Shown here: one piece after another, positions 38,251 through 46,869 of the stretch
Layout of the letters: every line of letters starts with the position of its first letter
How positions within the stretch are numbered: the stretch's first letter is position 1
Assembly (NCBI GenBank): GCA_902530635.1
Contig: CACABC010000005.1
Span: 1-64,000 of the forward strand
Length of the DNA: 64,000 nucleotides
Reading direction: 5' to 3'
From: an uncultured Pelagibacteraceae bacterium
Lineage (GTDB): Bacteria > Pseudomonadota > Alphaproteobacteria > Pelagibacterales > Pelagibacteraceae
Program-made: the position numbers and the translations under genes
The notes under the pieces: model-generated
Told to the model about the DNA's origin: nothing
What the model saw: the letters and a program-made list of their open reading frames with translations, nothing else
Database searches by the model: none

Positions 38251-40598
38251 TAATAGAATCTCCTAAATTTATTGAATTTATCATAATTTTGTCCAAGATT
38301 TAAATTTTTTGATTTAATTTCATCTAAGCTTCCCTCTTTAAAGGCTTCTATTATTGCTTTAGAGTTACCGAAATTTAGACCTTTGCCCGTATTATAATCC
38401 ACAGGAAAGAAGTAAATATTTGATGGAACTTTGAAGGCCTTCATTTCCTCTTTATACATAGCTTTCTCAATAAAACTTTTAAATATTGGCAATGCCGCTT
38501 TTGATCCTGTTTCAAACTTTCCTAGAGTTTTTGGTTCGTCATAACCAACATAAACACCTATTGCCAAGTCTGAAGTAAATCCAATAAACCATGCATCAAA
38601 ATTTTTATTTGTCGTGCCTGTTTTTCCGGCTAAAGGTACCCCTAGTACTTTAAGTTTTTTTCCTGTCCCTCTTTTAACAACGCCTTCAAGGATCGATGTC
38701 ATTTGATAAGCAGTTTCTTGGCTAATGACCTGCTCTTTTTTATCGATAATCTTTGGTGAATAATTTTCATTGATATTTACAATTTCGCAACCTTCGCACT
38801 TTCTTTTGTCAAAATTGAATATAGTTTTACCTCTCCGATTTTGAATTCTACTAATTAAAGTTGGTTCTACTTTTATTCCACCATTAACAAAAGAACAATA
38901 GGCTGTTGTTAATTTAAGCAGAGTTGTTTCATTTGAGCCCAATGAAACAGAAAGAAGCTCTGGAACATCATCGTAGACACCTAATTTTTTAGAAATTAAA
39001 GATATTTTATCGAAACCTAATTTTTGAGCTACTCTCACTGTCATTAAATTTCTTGATTTTTCAACTCCCATTCTTAATGTGGACGGACCGTAAAACTTTT
39101 TTCCATAGTTTTGAGGTTTCCAATTTTTTAAACCTTCTCCTTGTTTACTTACGAATGGAGCATCTAAAACTAGTGAGTTTGGTAAAAAACCATTTTCCAA
39201 AGCAGCAGCATAAACAATTGGTTTGAAAGCTGATCCAGGCTGTCTCTTAGCTTGAGTTGCTCTATTAAATTCGCTTGAAATAAAACTATAACCTCCGACC
39301 AAAGCTTTAACTTTTCCATTTTCTGGCTCCATTACAACTATACTTCCATTGACCAATGGTAATTGTTTTAATATCCAAATATTTTTTGATTTATTTTTTA
39401 CAAATATAACATCGCCTATTTTTAATAATGTATTGAAATTTTTTTTATTCGTCCATTTGAGGCCTTCAAAATTTATTTTTCCTTTTTTATTTTGTTTGAT
39501 TAATTTAATTTCTGATACATTATCTTGTACATTAATTACTTGTGCTATTTCCCATTTTAAAGTTTTATCAAGTTTTATATTTTTAATTTTATTTTCCCAA
39601 TTTTTATTTTCAAAAATATTTGTTATTGGTCCTCTCCATCCTCTACGTTTATCATAAGACTCAATTCCTGATCTTAAAGCATCTAAAGCTGCAACCTGGT
39701 ACTTTCCGTTTAGTGGTGTACTTATTGATAAACCTTCTGAATAAACTTTTTCAAATCCATATTCTGTATTTATAATTCTCCTAACTTCTTCTGTGTAGGA
39801 CTGGGCTTCACCAGCAAGAATGACTCGCCTTTTTTTTAATTTTATTTCCTCTTTTGTGAAGTTTTTAAATTCTGTTTTATTTATGTATCCATTATCTTTA
39901 AGATTTTTTAAAACCATATTTCTTCTCGACTTCGCTAAATCTATGTTTTTATATGGGTTGTATTTACTTGGAGCTTTTGGCAATGCTGCTAAAAGAGCTG
40001 ATTCTTTGTAGTTTAATTCCTTTACAGATTTATCAAAATATTCAAGACTTGCTGAAGCTACTCCGTAGGTACCTTGACCTAAATATATTTCATTTAGATA
40101 AAGTTCAAGAATTCTACTCTTAGAATAAGCTTTTTCTATTCTAAATGCTAAAATAGCTTCCTTTATTTTTCTTCTTAAAGAAACTTCACTTGTTAACAAA
40201 AAATTTTTTGCCACTTGTTGGGTAATAGTTGAAGCTCCTTCTAATCTTTTGCCACTTAAAACATTTTGAATATTATTTAAAACAGCTCTGGTTATTCCTT
40301 TTGCATCAATACCTGGATGTAAAAAGAAATTTTTATCCTCAGCAGATAAAAAGGAATTTATTACTACCTCTGGAATTGACTCGATCGGTATAAAAAGCCT
40401 TTTTTCTATAGCGTATTCTGCTATTAATTCACCAGAGTCATCATATACCCTGCTTGACACGGATGGTTCGTATTTTGCTAATTTTTTATAATCAGGTAAA
40501 CCCAAAGAGAAATACCAAAAAGCTGAGAAAATTAGAAAAAAAATGATTATAAAAATTAGAATTCCTAACTTTACTAAACGATTAAGTGTTTTTTGCAT
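38250..40598 (-). CDS. mrcA: Penicillin-binding protein 1A (transglycosylase/transpeptidase)
   Basis: Bifunctional class A PBP that polymerises and cross-links peptidoglycan; 782 residues. It has an N-terminal membrane anchor (LGILIFIIIFFLIFSAFWYF). The GT51 domain has SAEDKNFFLHPGIDAKGI with the catalytic Glu and GASTITQQVAKN. The transpeptidase domain has the serine in RQPGSAFKPIVYA near residue 460, the SxN motif in KSRNLMT, and KTGTTNKNFDAWF. The Cys pair in RKCEGCEIV is typical of alphaproteobacterial PBP1A. It is the first gene of an mrcA-prfB-asmA unit. Confidence 0.96.
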   Translation of the reverse strand: MQKTLNRLVKLGILIFIIIFFLIFSAFWYFSLGLPDYKKLAKYEPSVSSRVYDDSGELIAEYAIEKRLFIPIESIPEVVINSFLSAEDKNFFLHPGIDAKGITRAVLNNIQNVLSGKRLEGASTITQQVAKNFLLTSEVSLRRKIKEAILAFRIEKAYSKSRILELYLNEIYLGQGTYGVASASLEYFDKSVKELNYKESALLAALPKAPSKYNPYKNIDLAKSRRNMVLKNLKDNGYINKTEFKNFTKEEIKLKKRRVILAGEAQSYTEEVRRIINTEYGFEKVYSEGLSISTPLNGKYQVAALDALRSGIESYDKRRGWRGPITNIFENKNWENKIKNIKLDKTLKWEIAQVINVQDNVSEIKLIKQNKKGKINFEGLKWTNKKNFNTLLKIGDVIFVKNKSKNIWILKQLPLVNGSIVVMEPENGKVKALVGGYSFISSEFNRATQAKRQPGSAFKPIVYAAALENGFLPNSLVLDAPFVSKQGEGLKNWKPQNYGKKFYGPSTLRMGVEKSRNLMTVRVAQKLGFDKISLISKKLGVYDDVPELLSVSLGSNETTLLKLTTAYCSFVNGGIKVEPTLISRIQNRRGKTIFNFDKRKCEGCEIVNINENYSPKIIDKKEQVISQETAYQMTSILEGVVKRGTGKKLKVLGVPLAGKTGTTNKNFDAWFIGFTSDLAIGVYVGYDEPKTLGKFETGSKAALPIFKSFIEKAMYKEEMKAFKVPSNIYFFPVDYNTGKGLNFGNSKAIIEAFKEGSLDEIKSKNLNLGQNYDKFNKFRRFY

Positions 40599-40766
40599 AA
40601 TGTTATAATTTAAATAATAAATGCCTAATTTAGGCTATCTTAAGGCATTATTGAGCTGAGAAAAACTGTATTTTTAAAGAGAAAGAATGTATAGTAAAGT
40701 TATGAACATTGGAAAAAATAATAAGAAAAAAATTACATCAAATTTTATGAACGGAATTTATTCATT
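40599..40766. other. mrcA/rne divergent intergenic region
   Basis: This 168-nt gap holds a short inverted repeat GCCTAA-T-TTAGGC at 40623-40635, followed by AAGGCAT, which could pair alternatively with the upstream ATGCCT. The mrcA side contains TTATAATTTAAATAATAAA as candidate -10 material. The plus-strand ORF 40687-40875 that starts here overlaps rne out of frame and looks like chance. I see no clear structured RNase E feedback leader. Confidence 0.35.
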
Positions 40767-42575
40767 ATGGAAAAAAATTTATATATCGATGCTTCGCATC
40801 CAGAAGAAACTAGAGTTGTACTTAAATCAAAATCTCATATCGAAGAGTATGAATATGAGAGCAAAAATAATCTAAATCTTAAGAGCAACATATACCTAGG
40901 TAAGATAAGCAGAGTTGAGCCATCTTTACAGGCAGCTTTTGTTAATTACGGAAGGGAAAGGCATGGATTTTTAGCATTTAACGATATTCAATCTGACTAT
41001 TATCAAATTCCAATTGAAGATAAGGAAGAATTACAAAAAGCTGAAGAAAAAATTAGAGAAGATCTTAAAGAAGAGAGTAAAGACACAGAGGTAAAAACGG
41101 CTGACTCTTCGGATGATGGGTCTAATCTTAATAATTCTGAAAATAACAATGTTGAAAACAAAAATATCAAACCACATCAACCAGAACAAATTAGGGAAAA
41201 GCTAAAAAATAGATATGGAGTAAGAAGATATAGAATTCAAGAAGTAATAAGACCAGGACAAGTTATTCTTATACAAATAACAAAAGAAGAAAGAGGACAA
41301 AAGGGTGCTGCTCTAACTACTTTTATTTCTTTGGCAGGTAAATATATTGTTTTAATGCCAAACACTGCTAAAGGTGGAGGAATTTCTAGAAAGATACTTA
41401 ATCATGAAGAAAGAAATAAAATTAGAACAATGTTAAAAGAAATTGAAATTCCTAAAAGCATGGGTCTAATTGTAAGAACTGCTGGTTCTAGAAAAACAAA
41501 AAAAGAAATTCAAAATGATTTGGAGAATACAATTGCTATATGGGAAGAAATTAAAGAAAAAGCCATGGAGTCAGCAGCTCCAATCCTAATTCATGAGGAG
41601 GGAGATATAATTAAAAGAGCTCTTAGAGATATATACGATAATGACACTAAATATGTCCATGTTGAGGGTAATGATGGATATCAAAAAGCTAAACTATTCA
41701 TGAAACAGTTTATGCCACGGAATTCGAAGCTTGTTAAAAAATACAAGGGTAAAATACCTATGTTTCACAATGAAAACATAGAGAAAGATTTAAATAAGAT
41801 TTTTGAACCTGTTGTTAAATTAAAATCTGGAGGTTACCTAGTTATCAACCCGACCGAAGCTTTAGTGGCAATAGATGTAAACTCGGGACAATCAACAAGA
41901 CAAATAAATATTGAAAAAACTGCCTTAAATACAAATGTTGAAGCAGCCGAGGAAATAGCCAGACAAATTAAGATGAGAGATTTATCTGGTTTAATTGTAA
42001 TAGATTTTATTGATATGATTAATTTTCATAATAGAAGAATAGTTGAAAGAAAGATTAGGGAAAAAATGAAGTTAGATAGGGCAAGAATACAAACTGGAAG
42101 GATAAGTAACTTTGGCCTTATGGAGATGACCAGACAAAGACTTAGGGAAAGTTCAATAAAATGGGAAACAAACTTATCTCTTGAGTCTTTTGGTTTAAAA
42201 ATTGTAAAAAAAATTGAGACATTGGCTTTTTCTAATAAGACAAAAATTATAATGGCATATGTCCCAGAAAAAGTTTCTGTATATTTAAATTTACATCTTA
42301 AAAAGGAATTATCTTTTTTTGAAAAGAAATATAAGTTTAAAATTTCAATTCAACCTGATAGCAACTTAATTATACCGGAATATAAAATTCATTTATTAAA
42401 TAAAAATAAAAAAATTATTGATAAAATAGAAAAAGCAAAAAATATTGTAAAAGGTTTTGAGAATAAAAAAATAGAAACAAATAATAAAAAAATAGAATTT
42501 AAAAATACAAAAATAAAAAAAACTGTCAGTAAAATATTGTGGGTTAGAAGAAAAAGAAAGAATAAATTAAATTAA
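40767..42575 (+). CDS. rne: Ribonuclease E/G, short form without zinc-link cysteines
   Basis: Endoribonuclease for mRNA decay and rRNA/tRNA processing; 602 residues. The S1 domain ([22 protein letters not shown]) is interrupted by an acidic Asn/Glu-rich insertion around residues 90-140, as in other alphaproteobacteria. The catalytic aspartates are in [11 protein letters not shown] and IVIDFIDM. At the place where family members carry the CPxC zinc-link, the sequence runs [20 protein letters not shown], and the whole protein contains no cysteine. The scaffold tail is reduced to about 80 Lys/Asn-rich residues ending [13 protein letters not shown]. Confidence 0.93.
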   Translation: MEKNLYIDASHPEETRVVLKSKSHIEEYEYESKNNLNLKSNIYLGKISRVEPSLQAAFVNYGRERHGFLAFNDIQSDYYQIPIEDKEELQKAEEKIREDLKEESKDTEVKTADSSDDGSNLNNSENNNVENKNIKPHQPEQIREKLKNRYGVRRYRIQEVIRPGQVILIQITKEERGQKGAALTTFISLAGKYIVLMPNTAKGGGISRKILNHEERNKIRTMLKEIEIPKSMGLIVRTAGSRKTKKEIQNDLENTIAIWEEIKEKAMESAAPILIHEEGDIIKRALRDIYDNDTKYVHVEGNDGYQKAKLFMKQFMPRNSKLVKKYKGKIPMFHNENIEKDLNKIFEPVVKLKSGGYLVINPTEALVAIDVNSGQSTRQINIEKTALNTNVEAAEEIARQIKMRDLSGLIVIDFIDMINFHNRRIVERKIREKMKLDRARIQTGRISNFGLMEMTRQRLRESSIKWETNLSLESFGLKIVKKIETLAFSNKTKIIMAYVPEKVSVYLNLHLKKELSFFEKKYKFKISIQPDSNLIIPEYKIHLLNKNKKIIDKIEKAKNIVKGFENKKIETNNKKIEFKNTKIKKTVSKILWVRRKRKNKLN

Positions 42576-43340
42576 TCCCTCATTTGGGCTACTTGCCGAT
42601 CCATAATTCTGTAAATTAATTCTTCCAGCTAAATAAGATTGTCTTCCAGCAATAACTGCATGCTTCATTGACAATGCCATCAAAATTGGATTTTTGGCTT
42701 TAGCAATTGCAGTATTGATTAAAACTCCGTCGCATCCTAACTCCATTGCTATCGAAGCATCTGAAGCTGTTCCGATACCTGCATCTACAATTACAGGAAC
42801 TTTCGAATTATTAATTATAATAGAAAGATTAAGTTTATTTTTAATTCCTCTGCCAGAACCAATGGGTGATGCTAAAGGCATAATTGCAGATGCTCCGAGA
42901 TCTTCTAATTTTTTTGCTATAATTGGATCATCTGAACAATATACCATGACTTTAAAACCTTCTTTTACAAGAACTTCGGTTGATTTTAAAGTTTCAATCA
43001 TATTAGGATACAAAGTTTTCTTGTCTCCAAGAACTTCTAATTTGACTAGTTTCCATCCTCCCATTTCTCTTGCTAACCTTAGTGTTCGAAGAGCTTCTTC
43101 TGAAGTAAAACATCCCGCAGTGTTTGGTAAATAAATAATTTTTTTAGGATCTAAATAATCCATTAATACAGGTTTTTTTTTATCTAAGATATTTACTCTC
43201 CTTACTGCTACAGTAACCATATCTGCACCAGAAGCTTTTACGGCTTCAGCTGTTTCTTTAAAATTTTTATATTTACCAGTACCAACGATTAAACGTGATT
43301 TAAGTATTACTCTTCCTATTTTGAAATTATCTTTTTTCAT
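42567..43340 (-). CDS. thiG: Thiazole synthase ThiG
   Basis: TIM-barrel enzyme that builds the thiazole phosphate of thiamin from deoxyxylulose phosphate, ThiS thiocarboxylate and dehydroglycine; 257 residues. Motifs are [20 protein letters not shown] near the N-terminus, [26 protein letters not shown], and the phosphate-binding [20 protein letters not shown]. It is encoded with thiS by a one-base overlap and is convergent with rne, overlapping it by 9 nt. No thiC, thiE or thiO is nearby. Confidence 0.96.
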   Translation of the reverse strand: MKKDNFKIGRVILKSRLIVGTGKYKNFKETAEAVKASGADMVTVAVRRVNILDKKKPVLMDYLDPKKIIYLPNTAGCFTSEEALRTLRLAREMGGWKLVKLEVLGDKKTLYPNMIETLKSTEVLVKEGFKVMVYCSDDPIIAKKLEDLGASAIMPLASPIGSGRGIKNKLNLSIIINNSKVPVIVDAGIGTASDASIAMELGCDGVLINTAIAKAKNPILMALSMKHAVIAGRQSYLAGRINLQNYGSASSPNEGLI

Positions 43341-43543
43341 TAGCCCCCTCCAATAAATTGGACAATTTCAATTTTATCATTATTTTTTATTTTCGTTTTT
43401 TTGTATTTTTGTTTTGGTAAAATAGTTCCATTAAGCTCAATTGCTATTTTTTCCTGATTTAATCTGTGTTTTTTTAGAAGATCTTTGATGCTCAAATTCA
43501 TGCGAATTTTTATTTGTTTTCCATTTAATTGTATTTTTGCCAT
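43340..43543 (-). CDS. thiS: Sulfur carrier protein ThiS
   Basis: Ubiquitin-like sulfur carrier for thiazole synthesis; 67 residues. The C-terminal di-glycine (VQFIGGG) that becomes the thiocarboxylate is present, as are the small beta-grasp pattern ([13 protein letters not shown]) and the central [13 protein letters not shown]. It is directly upstream of thiG on the same strand. Confidence 0.95.
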   Translation of the reverse strand: MAKIQLNGKQIKIRMNLSIKDLLKKHRLNQEKIAIELNGTILPKQKYKKTKIKNNDKIEIVQFIGGG

Positions 43544-43576
43544 AATTGAGATATTTTAACTATTTATTATATCAAA

Positions 43577-44023
43577 ATGATACAAAAAATCCTTGTTATA
43601 AATGGTCCAAATCTAAACCTCCTTGGGACAAGAGAAAAGGAAAAATACGGAAAATCTTCTCTAGATGATATTAAAAAAAAATGTGAAGCTCATTCTAAAA
43701 AAATAGGACTCGAGTTAGATTTTAAACAGTCTAATATTGAAGGAGAAATAGTGAATTTTATTCAAGAAAGTAGGAAAAAAAATAGTGGAATTATTATTAA
43801 CGCTGGTGGATATACTCACACTTCAGTTGCTATATTAGATGCATTGCTTGCTGTTAAGAAACCAACAATAGAGCTACACATAACTAATATTTACAAAAGA
43901 GAGGATTTCAGGCATAAATCATTGATCAGTAAGGCCGCTGATGGAATTATTTGTGGTTTAGGTGAAGACGGTTATATTATGGCTCTTGATGGAATTAAAA
44001 AAATTATAAAAAATGAAAATTGA
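43577..44023 (+). CDS. aroQ: 3-dehydroquinate dehydratase, type II
   Basis: Dodecameric shikimate-pathway enzyme; 148 residues. The flexible active-site loop is visible as GPNLNLLGTREKEKYGKSSL near residue 10. NAGGYTHTSVAILDAL near 75 and ELHITNIYKREDFRHKS near 100 carry the catalytic His and Arg residues. It is the first gene of an aroQ-accB-accC unit, the common order in proteobacteria, and overlaps accB by 11 nt. Confidence 0.97.
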   Translation: MIQKILVINGPNLNLLGTREKEKYGKSSLDDIKKKCEAHSKKIGLELDFKQSNIEGEIVNFIQESRKKNSGIIINAGGYTHTSVAILDALLAVKKPTIELHITNIYKREDFRHKSLISKAADGIICGLGEDGYIMALDGIKKIIKNEN

Positions 44024-44420
44024 TAAAAAATTAATAAAAGAACTTAGAGACTATTTAGATGAGTTTGATTTATCGGAGATTGAATATCAAGATGGAGATA
44101 AAAAAGTAAAAGTAGCAAAAAATGTGGTTTCATCACCTGCTGTAACAGTTAATAAACCAAGTATATCAAAAAGTAAAGATGAAAGTGGTACAAAAATTAA
44201 TTCTCCAATTATTGGAACTGCCTACTTAGCGCCAGAACCAGGAGCAAAGAAATTTGTTGAGGTAGGAAATCAAATTAAAAAAGGTCAGACTGTTATGATT
44301 GTAGAGGCCATGAAAACAATGAATCACGTTCCTTCTACAGCCGATGGTATAGTAAAAAAAGTTTTAGTACAGGATGGTGAAGCTGTAGAATTTGGTCAAG
44401 TTTTAATTCTTCTTAAATAA
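44013..44420 (+). CDS. accB: Biotin carboxyl carrier protein of acetyl-CoA carboxylase
   Basis: Biotin carrier of fatty-acid synthesis; 135 residues. The N-terminal helix (KLIKELRDYLDEFDLSEIEY) and a short Ser/Pro/Lys linker are followed by the biotinyl domain NSPIIGTAYLAPEPGAKKFV. The biotinylated lysine is in EAMKTMNHV; E. coli has EAMKMMNQI, so one residue after the lysine differs. It lies between aroQ and accC with an 11-nt overlap and a 3-nt gap. Confidence 0.97.
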   Translation: MKIDKKLIKELRDYLDEFDLSEIEYQDGDKKVKVAKNVVSSPAVTVNKPSISKSKDESGTKINSPIIGTAYLAPEPGAKKFVEVGNQIKKGQTVMIVEAMKTMNHVPSTADGIVKKVLVQDGEAVEFGQVLILLK

Positions 44421-44423
44421 TTA

Positions 44424-45761
44424 ATGTTTAAAAAAGTTTTAATTGCTAATAGAGGCGAGATTGCTGTAAGAGTTATAAGAGCATGTAAAGAATGGGGTAT
44501 AGGAACTGTTGCAATACATTCTGATGTGGACTCTGACTCTATGCATGTTCGCTTAGCAGACGAAAGTGTATGCATAGGATCACATCAGCCTCAAAATAGT
44601 TATTTAAATATTTCAGCCATAATGTCTGCGGTAGATCTTACTGGTGCTGAAGCAATTCATCCTGGGTACGGTTTTTTATCGGAAAATCATAAATTTGCTG
44701 AGATAGTTGAAAAACATAATATTAAATTTATAGGGCCTAAGTCTAATATCATAAAAAAAATGGGTGACAAGATTGAAGCAAAAAAAATTGCAAAAAATAA
44801 TGGTCTTCCTGTGATTGAAGGTTCTGAAGGGGGTATAAAAGATCTAAGTGAAGCTAAGTCTATATGTAAAAAAATAGGTTACCCAATTTTAATTAAAGCT
44901 TCTGCTGGTGGCGGTGGTAAAGGAATGAAAGTAGTTGATAATGAGAAAGATTTACCAGGGCTTTACTCACTTGCTCGTTTAGAGGCAAAAAAATATTTTG
45001 GTAATGATGAAGTTTATATAGAAAAATACTTTAAAAATCCTAGACATATTGAAGTTCAAATTTTATCAGGTAAAAATAAAACTGTTCATTTAAATGAGAG
45101 AGATTGTACTGTTCAAAGAAAACACCAAAAACTTATTGAAGAAACGCCAAGCCCAGTTTTAGATGACAAGACCAGAACTGATTTGTTAAATAAAACTGTA
45201 AAGATGGTTGAATCTTTGGGATATGAAGGTGCTGGAACAGTTGAATTCATATATGAAAATGGAAAATTTTATTTCCTAGAAATGAATACTAGAGTTCAAG
45301 TAGAACACCCTGTGACAGAAGTACAAACTGGAATAGATATTGTAAAAGAACAAATATGGATTGCTCATTCTGGTGAAACTGCTTTAAAACAAAGTGACAT
45401 TAGTGCTAGAGGACATACTATTGAATGTAGAATAAATGCAGAAGATCCAGCCAAAAATTTTCAACCAAGTCCAGGGATAATCTCCGTATGCCATCAACCT
45501 TCTGGGTTCAGAACTCGTGTAGATGGATCAATATTTCAAGGATGTAAAATAACACCATATTATGACAGTTTGATATGTAAATTAATCTGCAAAGGAAGAA
45601 ATAGGACTGAGGCTATACAAAGAACGTTAAGATCACTAAACGAATTCGTTATTGATGGTATTACAACCACAATAGACTTACATAAAAAAATATTATCTCA
45701 CGAAAAATTTATAACATCAAATTTTGATACCAATTGGTTAACAAAAGAAAGATTTTATTAA
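44424..45761 (+). CDS. accC: Biotin carboxylase subunit of acetyl-CoA carboxylase
   Basis: ATP-grasp enzyme that carboxylates biotin on AccB; 445 residues. Motifs are KVLIANRGEIAVRVIRACKE at the N-terminus, IHPGYGFLSEN, the ATP-binding KASAGGGGKGMKVV near residue 160, EMNTRVQVEHPVTE near 285 and RINAEDP near 335. It ends about 50 nt before the basic miniprotein gene. Confidence 0.98.
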   Translation: MFKKVLIANRGEIAVRVIRACKEWGIGTVAIHSDVDSDSMHVRLADESVCIGSHQPQNSYLNISAIMSAVDLTGAEAIHPGYGFLSENHKFAEIVEKHNIKFIGPKSNIIKKMGDKIEAKKIAKNNGLPVIEGSEGGIKDLSEAKSICKKIGYPILIKASAGGGGKGMKVVDNEKDLPGLYSLARLEAKKYFGNDEVYIEKYFKNPRHIEVQILSGKNKTVHLNERDCTVQRKHQKLIEETPSPVLDDKTRTDLLNKTVKMVESLGYEGAGTVEFIYENGKFYFLEMNTRVQVEHPVTEVQTGIDIVKEQIWIAHSGETALKQSDISARGHTIECRINAEDPAKNFQPSPGIISVCHQPSGFRTRVDGSIFQGCKITPYYDSLICKLICKGRNRTEAIQRTLRSLNEFVIDGITTTIDLHKKILSHEKFITSNFDTNWLTKERFY

Positions 45762-45812
45762 TTCAATTATTTAAATTGAAAATTAATATTTAAAGTGATA
45801 TTAAAATAAATT

Positions 45813-45896
45813 ATGGGATATCCAAAAAAACATAGAGGAAGACGTAAGATTGGTTCAAAAAAAAGAAGAGCCAGAAGAAGAAACAAGAAAAGATAG
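45813..45896 (+). CDS. 27-residue strongly basic miniprotein
   Basis: This ORF is too short for the track. It reads ATG, 26 further codons and TAG, giving MGYPKKHRGRRKIGSKKRRA followed by RRRNKKR. Nineteen of 27 residues are Lys, Arg or His, and there are no acidic residues. It lies between accC and the membrane protein gene on the same strand, 51 nt and 12 nt away. Size and charge resemble tiny ribosomal proteins such as bTHX or the COX24/AURKAIP1 (mS38-like) family, but I cannot assign it. An Arg codon bias to AGA and a proper start and stop favour a real gene. Confidence 0.6.
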   Translation: MGYPKKHRGRRKIGSKKRRARRRNKKR

Positions 45897-45908
45897 TCTG
45901 AACAAATT

Positions 45909-46613
45909 ATGGAATCAATAGCTCAAATTAAAAAATTGAGTTTATGGATATTTATAATACCTTTCGTAGCTATTAATCTTTGTCTTTTTATTTCTGTAAA
46001 TTATCAAATTTTTGATAATACATTTCTTTCAGTTGATCAGATAGGAAGGACAAATCCGACTTTTCCATATTTTGATGGTGGAGTTTCAATAAGTAGAACA
46101 GCAAGAACATATCCTGCCTACCTAGTCTTTAAACCCTCAATGATTTTTGCATCAATATTATTAATACTATATTGGATTAAAACTAATAAATTAATAAATT
46201 CTTTTGAAGACAAAAAAAATAGAAATAATACTTTTAAGACTTTTGGAATATTATCAGCAATATTTCTTATTGTTCATTCTATATTTTTAGGAGTTAAATT
46301 TGACTACGATATATATAAGTTTTTTAGAAGATTTGTTTTGTTGTCATTTATTATTTTTGAAATTGTAGCGCAATCCCTTCTTGTTTACCGTTTCTTCAAG
46401 CTAAAATCTTTAATTAAAAAATATATAAATAATTATGTTTTGATACTTAAGATTATACTGGTTAGTATTTTGGTTATTGTTGCAATTGTGAGTTTGCCAA
46501 TTGTGGTAACGAGTGGAAATGTACATTTTAAACATGGGCTTGAATGGAACTATTTTGTTGGTGTAATTATTTTTTATCTTTTAACTTTTTTATTTTGGAA
46601 AAGAGTAGAGTGA
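45909..46613 (+). CDS. Six-helix membrane protein, possibly Frag1/PGAP2-like
   Basis: A 234-residue integral membrane protein with about six hydrophobic helices (first: LSLWIFIIPFVAINLCLFIS). The loop between helices 1 and 2 is long and polar (TNPTFPYFDGGVSISRTART), and a HGLEWNYFVGVIIFYL segment forms the end. The helix layout, the Pro/Ser-rich first loop and the His-x-x-Glu-Trp near the last helix recall the Frag1/DRAM/Sfk1 (PGAP2) family. This is a tentative resemblance, and no function can be given. It starts 12 nt after the miniprotein ORF. Confidence 0.6.
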   Translation: MESIAQIKKLSLWIFIIPFVAINLCLFISVNYQIFDNTFLSVDQIGRTNPTFPYFDGGVSISRTARTYPAYLVFKPSMIFASILLILYWIKTNKLINSFEDKKNRNNTFKTFGILSAIFLIVHSIFLGVKFDYDIYKFFRRFVLLSFIIFEIVAQSLLVYRFFKLKSLIKKYINNYVLILKIILVSILVIVAIVSLPIVVTSGNVHFKHGLEWNYFVGVIIFYLLTFLFWKRVE

Positions 46614-46615
46614 AA

Positions 46616-46796
46616 CAAAAAAAACTGCCGTCCACACACCTTTCGGTGCGTAGACTTTAGTTTTGGCTCGTCGTTAATGCGCTACCGCCAAGCCTCCCGT
46701 TCCACAATTTTAGCGCTACTCTGCGGAACTTTCTGCCCGTTAAGCTTGAACCTCTCGGTTTTTCCCTAACTGGCCAGTTGAGAGTTGCCTCTCAAT
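46616..46796 (-). ncRNA. Structured RNA of unknown class, GC-rich, with three GNRA tetraloops
   Basis: The only intergenic stretch of about 50% GC in DNA of about 30% GC. Read on the minus strand it forms CTCTC hairpins capped by GNRA loops: stem 46778-46795 with loop GCAA, stem 46749-46760 with loop GAGA, and stem 46634-46651 with loop GAAA. A larger helix pairs 46689-46693 with 46744-46748 and 46699-46705 with 46723-46729. Its apical loop GCGCTA can pair with a downstream TAGCGC as a pseudoknot. AACTG near the 5' end pairs with CAGTT before a run of eight Ts, a likely terminator. It has no ORF and matches no tmRNA, 6S, SRP or RNase P signature I know. Confidence 0.7.
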
Positions 46797-46869
46797 TCAA
46801 TTATTATTAAATCATACCTCGATAAAATTTAACATCACTTTATGGTTGTTTTATTCAATGGTTTGTTAA

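Noticed and set aside
40687-40875. 62-aa ORF upstream of and overlapping rne
   Set aside because: Out of frame with rne, no recognisable protein features, and its second half lies inside the conserved start of RNase E. Treated as a shadow.
46616-46800. Assigning the structured region to tmRNA, 6S RNA, SRP RNA or RNase P RNA
   Set aside because: No tag ORF or tRNA-like end for tmRNA, no GGAAGCAGCC for SRP, no GGAAAGTCC core and too short for RNase P, and the fold is branched instead of the single rod of 6S. Left unassigned.
46780-46800. Plus-strand transcription of the structured region
   Set aside because: On the plus strand the three hairpin loops would be TTGC, TCTC and TTTC, while on the minus strand all are GNRA and a T8 run follows the last stem.
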